DNA from: JBJHBP01 sp050485645
GTDB lineage: Bacteria > Pseudomonadota > Gammaproteobacteria > Steroidobacterales > Rariloculaceae
DNA: 64,000 bases
Reading direction: 5' to 3'
NCBI GenBank assembly: GCA_050485645.1
Contig: JBJHBT010000004.1
Coordinates: 62,001-126,000, forward strand
The position numbers were made by a program, and so were the translations under genes. The notes beneath the pieces were generated by a model. The model had not been told where the DNA came from and searched no databases. It worked only from the letters and a program-made list of their open reading frames with translations. Of the stretch, positions 16,254 to 24,612 are shown piece by piece. Positions within the stretch are counted from its first letter, which is position 1. Every line of letters starts with the position of its first letter.

Positions 16254-18203
16254 CTACGGCAATGCGTAAGCCATTACCGTACCGCCCGCGATCACTGCCA
16301 CATGCTGGCGACCGCTGCGGCCCTGGTAGCTCATCGGGTTCGCGTTGGCGGTGCCCCCCAGTCGCGTGACCCACAGTTCGTCGCCGTTCGCGGCATCGAA
16401 GGCGCGCAGCCGCTGATCGCCGGAGTTGCCGACGAATACCAGGCCGCCGCCCGTGGCGGTCGCGCCGGCGCTGCCGACGTTGCCGACCAGCTGCCGATCT
16501 TCGGGCAGGGCTTCGTTCAGCCCCAGCACCGATTCCCAGACGATTTCTCCCGTGCGCGCATTGACGGCCACCAGTTTGCCCCAGGGCGGCCGGTAGCAGG
16601 GTGCGGTCGGACCGACCGGCCGGCCGTTGGCGTCGAACTCGCCGCCCAGCGGGCCGTTGAATGAAAAGAACGGCCCGACACCGAGAACGCTGGCCCTGTC
16701 ATAGGGCTGCAGTGAGCCCTGCGCCTCGAAGCTGTAGGTGACGTCCGGATCCTTGTCCTCCACCCAGCCCACCAGCGAGGTATTGTTCACGCTGACGTAA
16801 AAGATGCCGGTGCCGGGGTCGACCGTGATGCCGCCCCAGTTCACGCCGCCGGTACCGCCGGGGAACTGAATCGTCGATCGCGGCGGCTCGGTGGGGCCGT
16901 AGAGGAAACTCGTGAACGGCCCGGCGTTGTAGTACCCGCCACTGCGTTCCATGAATTCACGGCAGGCGCGCACATGGTCCGGATTGGTGTCTTCCGGCCG
17001 GACAAGGTCCTGCTCCGGGTCGAAGCTCACCTGGCTCAGCGGGCCGGGGCGCGCCGGAAACGGCTGCGTGGGCGAATACCATTCGGTGGGCACGTTCGCT
17101 ATCGGGATCGGCCGTTCCTCGACCGGAATATGCGGTTCACCCGTGTCGCGGTTGAGCACAAAGGCATAGCTGGTCTTGCCGATGTGGGCAAGCACCGGAA
17201 CGGGTGACCCATCCGGACCGGGTACGTCGAACAGTGCGCCCGTGGAGGGCATGTCGATATCCCACAAGTCGTGATGCACGACCTGGAAATGCCAGCGGCG
17301 CTCGCCGGTCAGGGCATCGACGGCGACAATGGAGTTGCCATAGACGTTGTCGCCGGGTCGGCCGCCACCGTAATAGTTCGGTGAGGGGCTGGAAATGGCC
17401 ATATAAACCAGGCCACGCTCGACATCCACGGGCGCGGAGAACGCCCACATGTTCGTGCCCGAACGCTCCTCCCAGCCGTCGCCCCAGGTATGGTGGTAGG
17501 GGTCGCCGGGCTGTGCCACGGTGTGGAACTCCCAGAGCTTCTCGCCGGTGCGCAGGTCGAATGCGCGCGAATTGCCGGGCGGCCCCTGTGGCAGTTCGCC
17601 CACGGCCGCGCCAATGATGGCCGCATGGCGGTAGATGGTCGGCGTGCCGCCATAGCCGACGTCGCCGACGGAGATGACGCCGTTGTCACCGAAGTCGGCC
17701 GCCCGTTCACCGGTGGCGGCGTCGATGGAGAACATCCGCGAGCCGGCCATGAACACGATGCGCGGGGCAATGCCGTCGTCGCCCGGCCAATAAGACACGC
17801 CGCGACTGGAAATCCCGCCGGGGCCGCCCGGCATCTGGAACACCCAGATTTCCTGTCCGCTGTCGGCGTCGAGGGCGATCACCCGATTGGACGCGTTGAC
17901 ATACATCACGCCATCCACCACCAGCGGCACGGCCGTGGTGTTGCCGCCCAGTTCATACGTCCAGGCCGAGGCGAGACGGTCGACATTGTCGCGATTGATC
18001 TGGGTAAGCGGCGAGAATCGTGTGGCCGCCTGGTCACGATTGATCGTGCGCCAGTCGCCATCCGGAATGACGCCGGCGGCGGAGGGCGCGGAGGTCTGTT
18101 CGACACTGCCGGCCGGCGCGGGAGCTGGTGGCTCGGAGGTGCCGCAGCCAGCGGCGAATACTACGGCTGTGCCGACAACGGCAATGCCCAACTTCATGTT
18201 CAT
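16254..18203 (-). CDS. lipoprotein PQQ-binding beta-propeller dehydrogenase
   Basis: This 649-residue quinoprotein is anchored as a lipoprotein: the signal ends AAGC with Cys20. The first blade is TINRDQAATRFSPLTQINRDN. Further blades show ALDADSGQEIW, SIDAATGERAADF, AFDLRTGEKLW, AVDALTGERRW and AVNARTGEIVW. The HHDLWDIDMPS segment and CYRPPWGKLVAVN resemble the active-site area and closing blade of glucose/quinate-type PQQ enzymes. No haem motif is present, so electrons must go to a partner; the lipoprotein cytochrome encoded divergently at 18640 is a candidate. The ATG at 18203 is preceded by a run of six G. It is a paralogue of the protein at 12422 but lacks the Gly-rich insert. The substrate is unknown. 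Confidence 0.86.
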   Translation of the reverse strand: MNMKLGIAVVGTAVVFAAGCGTSEPPAPAPAGSVEQTSAPSAAGVIPDGDWRTINRDQAATRFSPLTQINRDNVDRLASAWTYELGGNTTAVPLVVDGVMYVNASNRVIALDADSGQEIWVFQMPGGPGGISSRGVSYWPGDDGIAPRIVFMAGSRMFSIDAATGERAADFGDNGVISVGDVGYGGTPTIYRHAAIIGAAVGELPQGPPGNSRAFDLRTGEKLWEFHTVAQPGDPYHHTWGDGWEERSGTNMWAFSAPVDVERGLVYMAISSPSPNYYGGGRPGDNVYGNSIVAVDALTGERRWHFQVVHHDLWDIDMPSTGALFDVPGPDGSPVPVLAHIGKTSYAFVLNRDTGEPHIPVEERPIPIANVPTEWYSPTQPFPARPGPLSQVSFDPEQDLVRPEDTNPDHVRACREFMERSGGYYNAGPFTSFLYGPTEPPRSTIQFPGGTGGVNWGGITVDPGTGIFYVSVNNTSLVGWVEDKDPDVTYSFEAQGSLQPYDRASVLGVGPFFSFNGPLGGEFDANGRPVGPTAPCYRPPWGKLVAVNARTGEIVWESVLGLNEALPEDRQLVGNVGSAGATATGGGLVFVGNSGDQRLRAFDAANGDELWVTRLGGTANANPMSYQGRSGRQHVAVIAGGTVMAYALP

Positions 18204-18639
18204 CTGGCCCCCCGGGGTCATCAGCAATTATCGTCGTCTGTACATCTCGTCTGTACATCGTCTTCAGCGGTGGTCGCCGAAAACTGGGGCGATCCTGGCC
18301 GATCCACCGATACCCGATCTGTCTGGCAGACCCGATTGCGGGGTCGGCGGTTTATGGGTCGTCCTGAGGACGCCCGCCTTGGTTAGCGCGGTCCAGCTGC
18401 CGCAGATCAATTGCTTATCCTACGCTACTCGCCAGCCAAGTCCCAAATCCCGGGACAACCCGGTGCGACCGGCCGGATCGCTGCCACGGCGGCCCTGATA
18501 CCGGCGTCGAAATGCAGTAAGCTCGCGGCAGAACTATAGGTCAGGCGTATCCGGTGCGCTATGCTTCCGGCCGTCGCGGCTCCGGCTGCCGGCGGATTCG
18601 AACCTGAAGAATGTTGAAGATCACCCACAACGGCAGGTC
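18204..18639. promoter_or_regulatory. divergent intergenic region with 13-bp direct repeat
   Basis: This 436-base gap separates divergent genes for the PQQ lipoprotein and the cytochrome lipoprotein. Twelve identical bases, CGTCTGTACATC, occur twice in direct repeat at 18235-18246 and 18248-18259 (period 13), about 32 bases upstream of the PQQ gene start. Such spacing would put two protein-binding sites close to the promoter of that gene. No gene is evident in the rest. Confidence 0.45.
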
Positions 18640-19182
18640 ATGATAAAAGTAACAACAGCGCGCGCCGGCAGGCTGCGTGCGGTGCTCATTGCCAACCTCA
18701 CCGTCCCGCTGGTGCTGGCGGCCTGCTCGCCGCCGCCGGATTCGTCGACTGCGCAGGAGTCGACAGCGCAGGACATGCCGCCGTTCCAGGCCGCCTACAG
18801 CATCGATGATCTGATGGACTACATGATTACACCGGCCGCGGAGGCCTACTGGGCATCGGTGTCCATCCATATCGACAGCGACGGCATCACCGAAAATTTC
18901 CCCGCCACCGATGCCGAGTGGGATGCGGTGATGGTGGCCGCGGTGACGCTGGCCGAGTCCGGCAATCTGCTGATGCTACCGTCACGCGCCCTGCCCGGGC
19001 GTGACTGGATGCGGTTGTCTCGCGAAATGGTGGCTGCGGGCGTCGCCGCCGCGAACGCCGCCAGTGCGCGGGATGTCGATGCGGTCTTCGATGCCGGAGA
19101 ACGCGTCTATAATGCGTGTCTGGCGTGTCATGATCAGTACCTCGTGAACCCGGCTGCCTTGACCTTTCCGCCGCCGGACTGA
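18640..19182 (+). CDS. lipoprotein monohaem cytochrome c
   Basis: This 180-residue protein has a lipoprotein signal (VPLVLAAC, Cys29) and a single CxxCH haem site near the C-terminus (C160-L-A-C163-H164). The body between is helical and Ala-rich, with AYWASVSIHID and DAEWDAVMVAAVTLAESGNLLM. A haem motif at the end of a helical bundle recalls the cytochrome c-prime/c556 group. It should sit in the periplasm as an electron carrier. The genes beside it (PQQ dehydrogenase divergent, DUF6644-like proteins downstream) make it a plausible acceptor for the PQQ enzymes. The ATG at 18640 follows GGCAGGTC. Confidence 0.78.
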   Translation: MIKVTTARAGRLRAVLIANLTVPLVLAACSPPPDSSTAQESTAQDMPPFQAAYSIDDLMDYMITPAAEAYWASVSIHIDSDGITENFPATDAEWDAVMVAAVTLAESGNLLMLPSRALPGRDWMRLSREMVAAGVAAANAASARDVDAVFDAGERVYNACLACHDQYLVNPAALTFPPPD

Positions 19183-19259
19183 TATGAAAGCGCTCGTTGC
19201 GAACGGCTGCCGCGGTGGTCGTAGAACGATAATCATCACTACCTGAGGGGGCATCCCTG

Positions 19260-19766
19260 GTGTTATTGCAGATACTTGAGTGGTTGCGCGAGACCACATT
19301 CAGCACGGACCTGCGCGAGTCCATCTATATGTGGGGCGTCGTCAACGGCATACACGTGCTTGGGCTTGGCATGTTCATGGGCGTGCTGCTGTTCTGGGAT
19401 TTTCGGCTGCTCAACGTCGGGCTGCGGAATGTTTCGATTTCAGAAACATGGGACCGGCTGGCACCATGGATCGGTCTTGGCTTTCTGATCATGGCGGTGA
19501 CGGGGATGCTGCTTTTCATCTCCGACCCGGTGCGTTTCTGGGGCAATGTGTTCTTCCGTGTCAAGCTCGTTGGTCTGGTGCTCGCCGGTATCAACGCAGC
19601 GGCCTTCCACTTCACGATCGGCAAACGTCTCGTTGAGTGGGACAGGCCGGGCGGAGCGTTGCCGGTGGCCGCCAAGGTCGCGGGCATAAGTTCTCTGGTG
19701 CTTTGGGCAATCATCATCGTGAGCGGACGGCTGATTGCATATAGCTGGTTCCCGCCGCTGGTCTAG
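19260..19766 (+). CDS. DUF6644-like four-helix membrane protein
   Basis: This 168-residue integral membrane protein has four hydrophobic segments (about residues 20-45, 65-85, 100-120, 140-162). The first contains NGIHVLGLGMFMGVLLFWDFRL, with an intramembrane His and a following Asp-Phe-Arg, which fits DUF6644 as I recall it. The start is a GTG at 19260 after GAGGGGG. The next gene encodes a second member 7 bases downstream. Size and topology resemble half of a CopD-like or cytochrome-b-like subunit, but this is only an analogy. It follows the cytochrome gene in the same direction. Confidence 0.72.
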   Translation: MLLQILEWLRETTFSTDLRESIYMWGVVNGIHVLGLGMFMGVLLFWDFRLLNVGLRNVSISETWDRLAPWIGLGFLIMAVTGMLLFISDPVRFWGNVFFRVKLVGLVLAGINAAAFHFTIGKRLVEWDRPGGALPVAAKVAGISSLVLWAIIIVSGRLIAYSWFPPLV

Positions 19767-19773
19767 GAGCTTG

Positions 19774-20256
19774 ATGATGACTTTGTTACCTGTATTCGAA
19801 TGGCTTCAGATGACCGGCCTTGGCCAGGCCATCAACCAATCCACCTATATATTCGCGTTCATCCAGGCAGGGCACCTGCTGTCGCTCGCCGTGCTCGGTG
19901 GAGCGGTACTGCTCGTAGACCTGCGCACCCTCGGCTTCGGGCTGAAGAATCAGCCTGTCGCCTATGTCGCACGTGTCGCACAGCCGTGGCTTATCGGCGG
20001 CTTCATTGCGATTGCCGTAACGGGCTTCCTGCTGTTCATGTCCATGGCCGGCAACCGCTACTACTGGAACGAGGCGTTCTGGCTGAAGATGTATGCGCTG
20101 ATCGCCGCCGTTCTTCTGACACTGGTCATTCGTCGCCGCTTCGCGTTCGGTGATCCTTCGAAAGCGGAAACGGGGCTGGCGAAGACCGTGGCCGTGCTTT
20201 CGGCGCTGTCGTGGCTGGTTGTCGGTGCGCTGGGCAGGGCGATCGGGTTCGTCTGA
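19774..20256 (+). CDS. second DUF6644-like membrane protein
   Basis: This 160-residue membrane protein is paralogous to its upstream neighbour. It opens with LEPVFEWLQ-like LLPVFEWLQMTGLGQAINQS, then FIQAGHLLSLAVLGGAVLLV followed by DLRTLGFGL, which keeps the intramembrane His and the Asp-x-Arg. Four hydrophobic segments are visible. I start at the first of two tandem ATG codons (19774) just after CTAGGAGC. The tandem arrangement, with the helix-1 histidine conserved in both, suggests the two subunits form a heterodimer. Confidence 0.7.
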   Translation: MMTLLPVFEWLQMTGLGQAINQSTYIFAFIQAGHLLSLAVLGGAVLLVDLRTLGFGLKNQPVAYVARVAQPWLIGGFIAIAVTGFLLFMSMAGNRYYWNEAFWLKMYALIAAVLLTLVIRRRFAFGDPSKAETGLAKTVAVLSALSWLVVGALGRAIGFV

Positions 20257-20566
20257 TCTCGGCGCTGATGCGCGTTTTCACCCGTTCGGCCGGCTCCGGC
20301 ATGGCTGATAAAGAAAAATAAAGGCATCGAAACGGCCCTGCGGGGCCGTTTCGCCATCAACCGGCGTGGAAACCGTCATCCTCTGACACCTGACACCTGA
20401 CACCTGACACCTGGTGCCCGGCGCCGTGTTCCGGCGCCTTCGGTTGCCGTGCGGGCGGCGGAAGGGTAAGTTTGGGTTCACAACATTCAACGCAACCAGC
20501 GCGCGCTATCGGGTTCCGCGCGCCGCGTCGCTTCGGCGAACAGCGAAAAACATGAAGGAGGTCCGG
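20257..20566. other. intergenic region with terminator-like hairpin and heptamer repeats
   Basis: The gap holds a perfect 11-base-pair hairpin at 20328-20353 (CGAAACGGCCC / GGGCCGTTTCG). It probably ends the cytochrome-DUF6644 transcript, although the T-run is weak on the plus strand. Beyond it is a tandem heptamer array and then the AAGGAGGT ribosome site of the next gene. No coding sequence is evident. Confidence 0.55.
20384..20411 (+). repeat. tandem heptamer array (TGACACC)x4
   Basis: Four perfect head-to-tail copies of TGACACC occupy 28 bases between the hairpin at 20328-20353 and the next gene. The array is phase-variable in type (slippage could change copy number) but lies about 155 bases before the coding start, so any effect would be on transcription. 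Confidence 0.85.
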
Positions 20567-21604
20567 ATGAAAGAGCGATTGGCAACACTGGCTGTGCTGA
20601 GCGCCGGTCTTGTGGTCGGATGCAGTGATACGCAGTCCCCGGGGGACAGCAACGCGCAGTCCGCGAACGCACAGGACAGCTCCGGCTGGACCCATCCGAT
20701 GACAGCCTGGGGCGATCCCGATCTCCAGGGCATGTGGCCGATCGGACACCTTGCCGGCAACGTACAGCTGCAGCGAGACCGCAGTCTGGGCGATCAGCTG
20801 TACTACAGCGATGAAGACTTCGACCAGCGTGCCCGACAGATTGCCGCGCGTGCCGCAACCTATGAGCGGGAAATCGAAGGCGACCGCATGGGCATGGGGC
20901 ACTGGTCCGAAGCGATGGCGACCGCGGCGCCGCAGCGCCAGACATCGCTGATCGTGGATCCGCCGAATGGTCAGCTGCCGCCGCTTACCGCCGAAGGTGA
21001 ACGCGTCAGCCCGACGATGGGCAGCTCGTGGTTCCGCAACACCTGGGACAATATGGAGGACTTCGACACCTGGGACCGCTGCATCACGCGCGGCCTGCCG
21101 GCATCGATGTTCCCGTTCCAGTACAACAACGGCATCCAGGTGGTGCAGTCGCCCGGCTATGTTGTCATCAACCTGGAAATGATCCACGAGGCCCGCGTGA
21201 TTCCGATCGACAGGCCGCACCTGCCCGGTGAGATCCGCAGCTACATGGGCGATTCCCGCGGACGCTGGGAAGGCAACACGCTGGTCATCGAAACCACGAA
21301 TTTCAACGGTGTGGCCGAGATGGTGAATATCGGGACCAGTGGTGCGCCGTTTCGCAGCATTCCGACGAGCACCGATCTGCATCTGACGGAACGCCTGACG
21401 CGCCTGGATGACGACACCATTGAATACGAGATTCACGTACAGGACCCGGTCATGATGACGCAGCCCTGGACGGCCCGATTCACCTGGGAGCGTGACCCGG
21501 ACTACGTGTTCTTCGAATACGCCTGCCACGAGGGCAACACCGCCATCCGCTACTACATCGAGACCTCGCGTCACGAACGGGAGCAGCAGGCGGCGGCTCG
21601 CTGA
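20567..21604 (+). CDS. G-x-W-x-G-D family lipoprotein (paralogue B)
   Basis: This 345-residue predicted lipoprotein has signal LSAGLVVGC with Cys19. After a Ser/Gln-rich linker comes TAWGDPDLQGMWPIGHLAG, the family-type opening. The diagnostic segment is GDSRGRWEGNTLVIETTNFN, followed by LHLTERLTRLDDDTIEYE, VQDPVMMTQPWTARF and FEYAC. It is longer than the paralogue at 15346 because of an extra middle region with RQIAARAATYERE. An ideal AAGGAGGT site precedes the ATG at 20567, implying strong translation. A rho-independent terminator follows at 21665. Function is unknown. Confidence 0.77.
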   Translation: MKERLATLAVLSAGLVVGCSDTQSPGDSNAQSANAQDSSGWTHPMTAWGDPDLQGMWPIGHLAGNVQLQRDRSLGDQLYYSDEDFDQRARQIAARAATYEREIEGDRMGMGHWSEAMATAAPQRQTSLIVDPPNGQLPPLTAEGERVSPTMGSSWFRNTWDNMEDFDTWDRCITRGLPASMFPFQYNNGIQVVQSPGYVVINLEMIHEARVIPIDRPHLPGEIRSYMGDSRGRWEGNTLVIETTNFNGVAEMVNIGTSGAPFRSIPTSTDLHLTERLTRLDDDTIEYEIHVQDPVMMTQPWTARFTWERDPDYVFFEYACHEGNTAIRYYIETSRHEREQQAAAR

Positions 21605-21664
21605 TGGTTCCGAAGCCGGCGTGTAGACAGCCATAGACTTCTCGACCCACTGCCCTGAAAATCG

Positions 21665-21698
21665 GCGGCGCGTTGCGGCAGCAGCGCGCCGCTTTTTT
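21665..21698 (+). terminator. rho-independent terminator
   Basis: An eight-base stem (GCGGCGCG at 21665-21672 and CGCGCCGC at 21685-21692) with a 12-base loop is followed by six T residues. It ends the transcript of the G-x-W lipoprotein gene 60 bases downstream of its stop. Confidence 0.88.
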
Positions 21699-21721
21699 CA
21701 CTGTGATCACGGGATGCCGAT

Positions 21722-23065
21722 ATGACCGCAACGAAGCGGGCACCGCGAAAGGAAATCGTCGGATGGGCGATGTTCGACTTCGCGAATCAGGCATACACCC
21801 TGCTCATCATCACCGTTGTCTTCGGCGATCTGTTCACGCGTATCGTTGTCGGTGATCGGGGCGACGACTACCGACTCGGCAATCTGCTGTGGAGCGTGGC
21901 GCTTTCGATCAGCTACCTGCTGGTTGTGCTTGCCGGCCCGCTGCTCGGCGCCATCATGGATTACACGGCCGCGAAGAAGCGGTTTCTCTTCGTCAGCTAC
22001 GTTCTGACCATTGTGGCAACAGCGGCGCTGTACATGGTGGCGCCAGGTTACATCCTGCTGGCGATGCTGCTGCTGATCGTGTCGAACTTTGCGTATGCGG
22101 TGGGCGAGGCATTCATCGCCAGCTTCCTGCCCAGCCTCGGGCCACCGGAGGATCAGGGCAAGATTTCAGGTTTCGGCTGGGCGCTGGGCTACGTGGGCGG
22201 ACTGCTGGCGGCCGGTTTCACGCTGCTGTTTCTGGGCGAAGTCAGTGCCGAGAATTTCGAACGCATCCGCTGGGTCGGACCGTTCGCGGCGGCATTTTTT
22301 CTGGTGGCTGCCATCCCGACCTTTCTGTGGGTTCGTGAACCCGGCGTGGCGCAGCAGCTGCCTGCCGGTCAGAACTATCTGACTGTGGGACTGGCTCGAC
22401 TGGCCGACACGGTTTCCGGGCTGCTGGCGTTCCGCGACCTGGCGCTGCTGATGGGATCGATCTTTTTCGCGATGGCGGGCATCTACATCATCATCACGTT
22501 CTCGTTCATCTACGGTGCCCAGGTTATCGGCTGGGACCCGGGCGTGCGCAACATCATGTTCATCGTCGTGCAGATCAGTGCAGCGGTGGGGGCAATCGGG
22601 TTCGGATTCGTACAGGACCGCATCGGCGCCAAGCCCACTTACATGATCTCCCTGTTCATGTGGATACTGGCGATCACCTGCATCTATGCCACGCCCCAGT
22701 TCACGGCCTTCGCAAACGACCGACTGGGTTTGAGCTGGGAGGCGCAGTATGTGTTTCTCTTCGTGGGCTCCATCGCCGGGGCCAGTCTTGGTTCCAGTCA
22801 GTCGGCCGGGCGAGCCCTTGTCGGCATCTTTTCGCCTCGTGACAAGGCAGCGGAATTCTTCGGGTTCTGGGGTACTTCGTCGAAGCTGGCCGCCGTGTTC
22901 GGGATTCTCGGTCTTGGTCTGCTGCAGACCGTTGTGGGGCTGCAGGCATCGATCCTGTTCTGCATCGTCCTGTTCGCGCTGGCGGTGGCCACCTGCCTTC
23001 CTCTCAGCCAGGCCCGCGGACGCCGTGCCGCCGAGGTGTGGGATGCCCGTGAGGGCAACGACTGA
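21722..23065 (+). CDS. UMF1/Atg22-like MFS transporter
   Basis: This 447-residue inner-membrane transporter has about twelve hydrophobic segments. The N-terminus KEIVGWAMFDFANQAYTLLI and the LGPPEDQGKISGFGWALGY segment mark the UMF1 (unknown MFS 1, Atg22-like) family, whose yeast relative exports amino acids from the vacuole. A C-terminal GASLGSSQSAGRALVGIFSP stretch is also typical. The substrate is unknown. The gene stands alone after a terminator and is followed 143 bases later by the protease gene, so it is probably monocistronic. Confidence 0.87.
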   Translation: MTATKRAPRKEIVGWAMFDFANQAYTLLIITVVFGDLFTRIVVGDRGDDYRLGNLLWSVALSISYLLVVLAGPLLGAIMDYTAAKKRFLFVSYVLTIVATAALYMVAPGYILLAMLLLIVSNFAYAVGEAFIASFLPSLGPPEDQGKISGFGWALGYVGGLLAAGFTLLFLGEVSAENFERIRWVGPFAAAFFLVAAIPTFLWVREPGVAQQLPAGQNYLTVGLARLADTVSGLLAFRDLALLMGSIFFAMAGIYIIITFSFIYGAQVIGWDPGVRNIMFIVVQISAAVGAIGFGFVQDRIGAKPTYMISLFMWILAITCIYATPQFTAFANDRLGLSWEAQYVFLFVGSIAGASLGSSQSAGRALVGIFSPRDKAAEFFGFWGTSSKLAAVFGILGLGLLQTVVGLQASILFCIVLFALAVATCLPLSQARGRRAAEVWDAREGND

Positions 23066-23208
23066 CAGCGTCCGATCACGGGCTGACAGCATCCGATCAT
23101 GCCGTCGGGCCTTGAACTTCGACGCATCGCCCTTATCAAAATGATTACGGCGCGGCTGTGGGTCTTCACCCGCGGTGGGCGGCGTATTCACTTTGCAAAG
23201 GACCCTGC

Positions 23209-24612
23209 ATGGAGTATTTGCCGATGACAGCACGACGAATCATGCACGCCGTTTTTCTGCCCGCGCTGCTGGTGGCCATGGTGGCTGGTGCGCAGGCGCA
23301 ATGGCCCATCGGAGCAGATGGCAGACCATCGCTGGCGCCGGTGCTGAAGGAAGTCACCCCCGGTGTTGTGAACATTTCCGTGGTGTCACAGCAGCAGGTT
23401 CGCAGGAATCCGCTCATGGATCTGTTCAACGATCCGTTGTTCCCGTTTTCCGTGCCCGAACAGCGCCCGGAAACCGTTCCACGCGAAAGCGTCGGTTCGG
23501 GCGTCGTCGTGGATGCGGCCAACGGCTATGTATTGACCAATCATCACGTTATCCAGCGCGCGGATGAAGTCATCGTCACGCTGCCCGACGGTCGGCGACT
23601 GGATGCCGAAGTCGTCGGGTCGGATGCCGCCACCGACATCGCGCTGCTGAGAATCGACGCCGACGATCTGGTCGCCATTCCGATGGGCGACTCGACACAT
23701 CTGGAGGTTGGCGATTTCGTCGTGGCGATCGGCAATCCGTTCGGCCTGGGGCAGACCGTGACGTCGGGTATCGTCAGCGCGTTGAGCCGCGCCGGTCTGC
23801 GTCTGCCCGTTGACACCTATCAGGACTTCATTCAGACCGACGCATCCATCAACCCGGGCAATTCCGGTGGTGCGCTGGTGAATCTCGCCGGAGAGCTGAT
23901 CGGCATCAACACTGCCATCGTCTCGCCCGGCGGAGGCGGCAATGTCGGCATCGGATTCGCGGTACCCAGCAACATGGCCAGGGATGTCATGACACAGCTG
24001 ATCGAACACGGTGAAGTGAGGCGCGGACTGCTGGGCGTGCGGGGCGATGATGTAACGCCGGATCTGGTTGCGGCACTGGAGCTGCCGGTACGTTCCGGAG
24101 CCATCGTCACCGAGGTGTCGCCGGATTCAGCGGCCGAACAGGCGGGCCTGCGACGCGGCGATGTGATCGTTGCGGTCAACAGCCAGACCGTCAACAGCTT
24201 CGCCGACCTGCGCAACCGCATTGGTCTTACGCCGGTGGGCAGCGAGATCGAACTGACGTACCTGCGCGATGGTGAACGACAGACCACCCGCGCCACGATC
24301 GGCGCCGATCAGGGGCAGCTGGCCAGGGACGGTTCGCGTATCGAGCGGCTGAGCGGCGCCGAGTTCGGGGCGATCGATCGCTCGCACCCGCAGTACGGAC
24401 GCTTTCAGGGCGTTGTGGTGGAACGTGTCGAACAGGACAGTCCCGCTGCCCTGCAGGGTTTGCGGCAGGGCGACCTGATCGTCGCGGTCAATCGCAACCC
24501 GGTGCGTTCGGTGGATGATCTGGCGCGGGCGATGCCTCCTCAGGGACAGCGCGCCACGGCGGTGCTGGACATCATTCGCGGCAACGCGCGGCTCTATCTG
24601 GTACTGCGCTGA
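23209..24612 (+). CDS. Do/DegP-DegQ family periplasmic serine protease
   Basis: This 467-residue envelope quality-control protease/chaperone has a signal peptide (FLPALLVAMVAGAQA) followed by the trypsin-like domain with catalytic triad His113 (TNHHVI), Asp143 (TDIALL) and Ser219 (GNSGGAL). Two PDZ domains follow (about residues 265-345 and 375-465), with RRGDVIVAVN in the first and LRQGDLIVAVN in the second. A short LA-type loop (RRNPLMDLFNDPLFPF) lies before the His. I chose the ATG at 23209 after AAAGGA. Its last 19 bases overlap the end of glcB on the opposite strand. DegP, DegQ and MucD cannot be told apart here, so no symbol is given. Confidence 0.93.
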   Translation: MEYLPMTARRIMHAVFLPALLVAMVAGAQAQWPIGADGRPSLAPVLKEVTPGVVNISVVSQQQVRRNPLMDLFNDPLFPFSVPEQRPETVPRESVGSGVVVDAANGYVLTNHHVIQRADEVIVTLPDGRRLDAEVVGSDAATDIALLRIDADDLVAIPMGDSTHLEVGDFVVAIGNPFGLGQTVTSGIVSALSRAGLRLPVDTYQDFIQTDASINPGNSGGALVNLAGELIGINTAIVSPGGGGNVGIGFAVPSNMARDVMTQLIEHGEVRRGLLGVRGDDVTPDLVAALELPVRSGAIVTEVSPDSAAEQAGLRRGDVIVAVNSQTVNSFADLRNRIGLTPVGSEIELTYLRDGERQTTRATIGADQGQLARDGSRIERLSGAEFGAIDRSHPQYGRFQGVVVERVEQDSPAALQGLRQGDLIVAVNRNPVRSVDDLARAMPPQGQRATAVLDIIRGNARLYLVLR

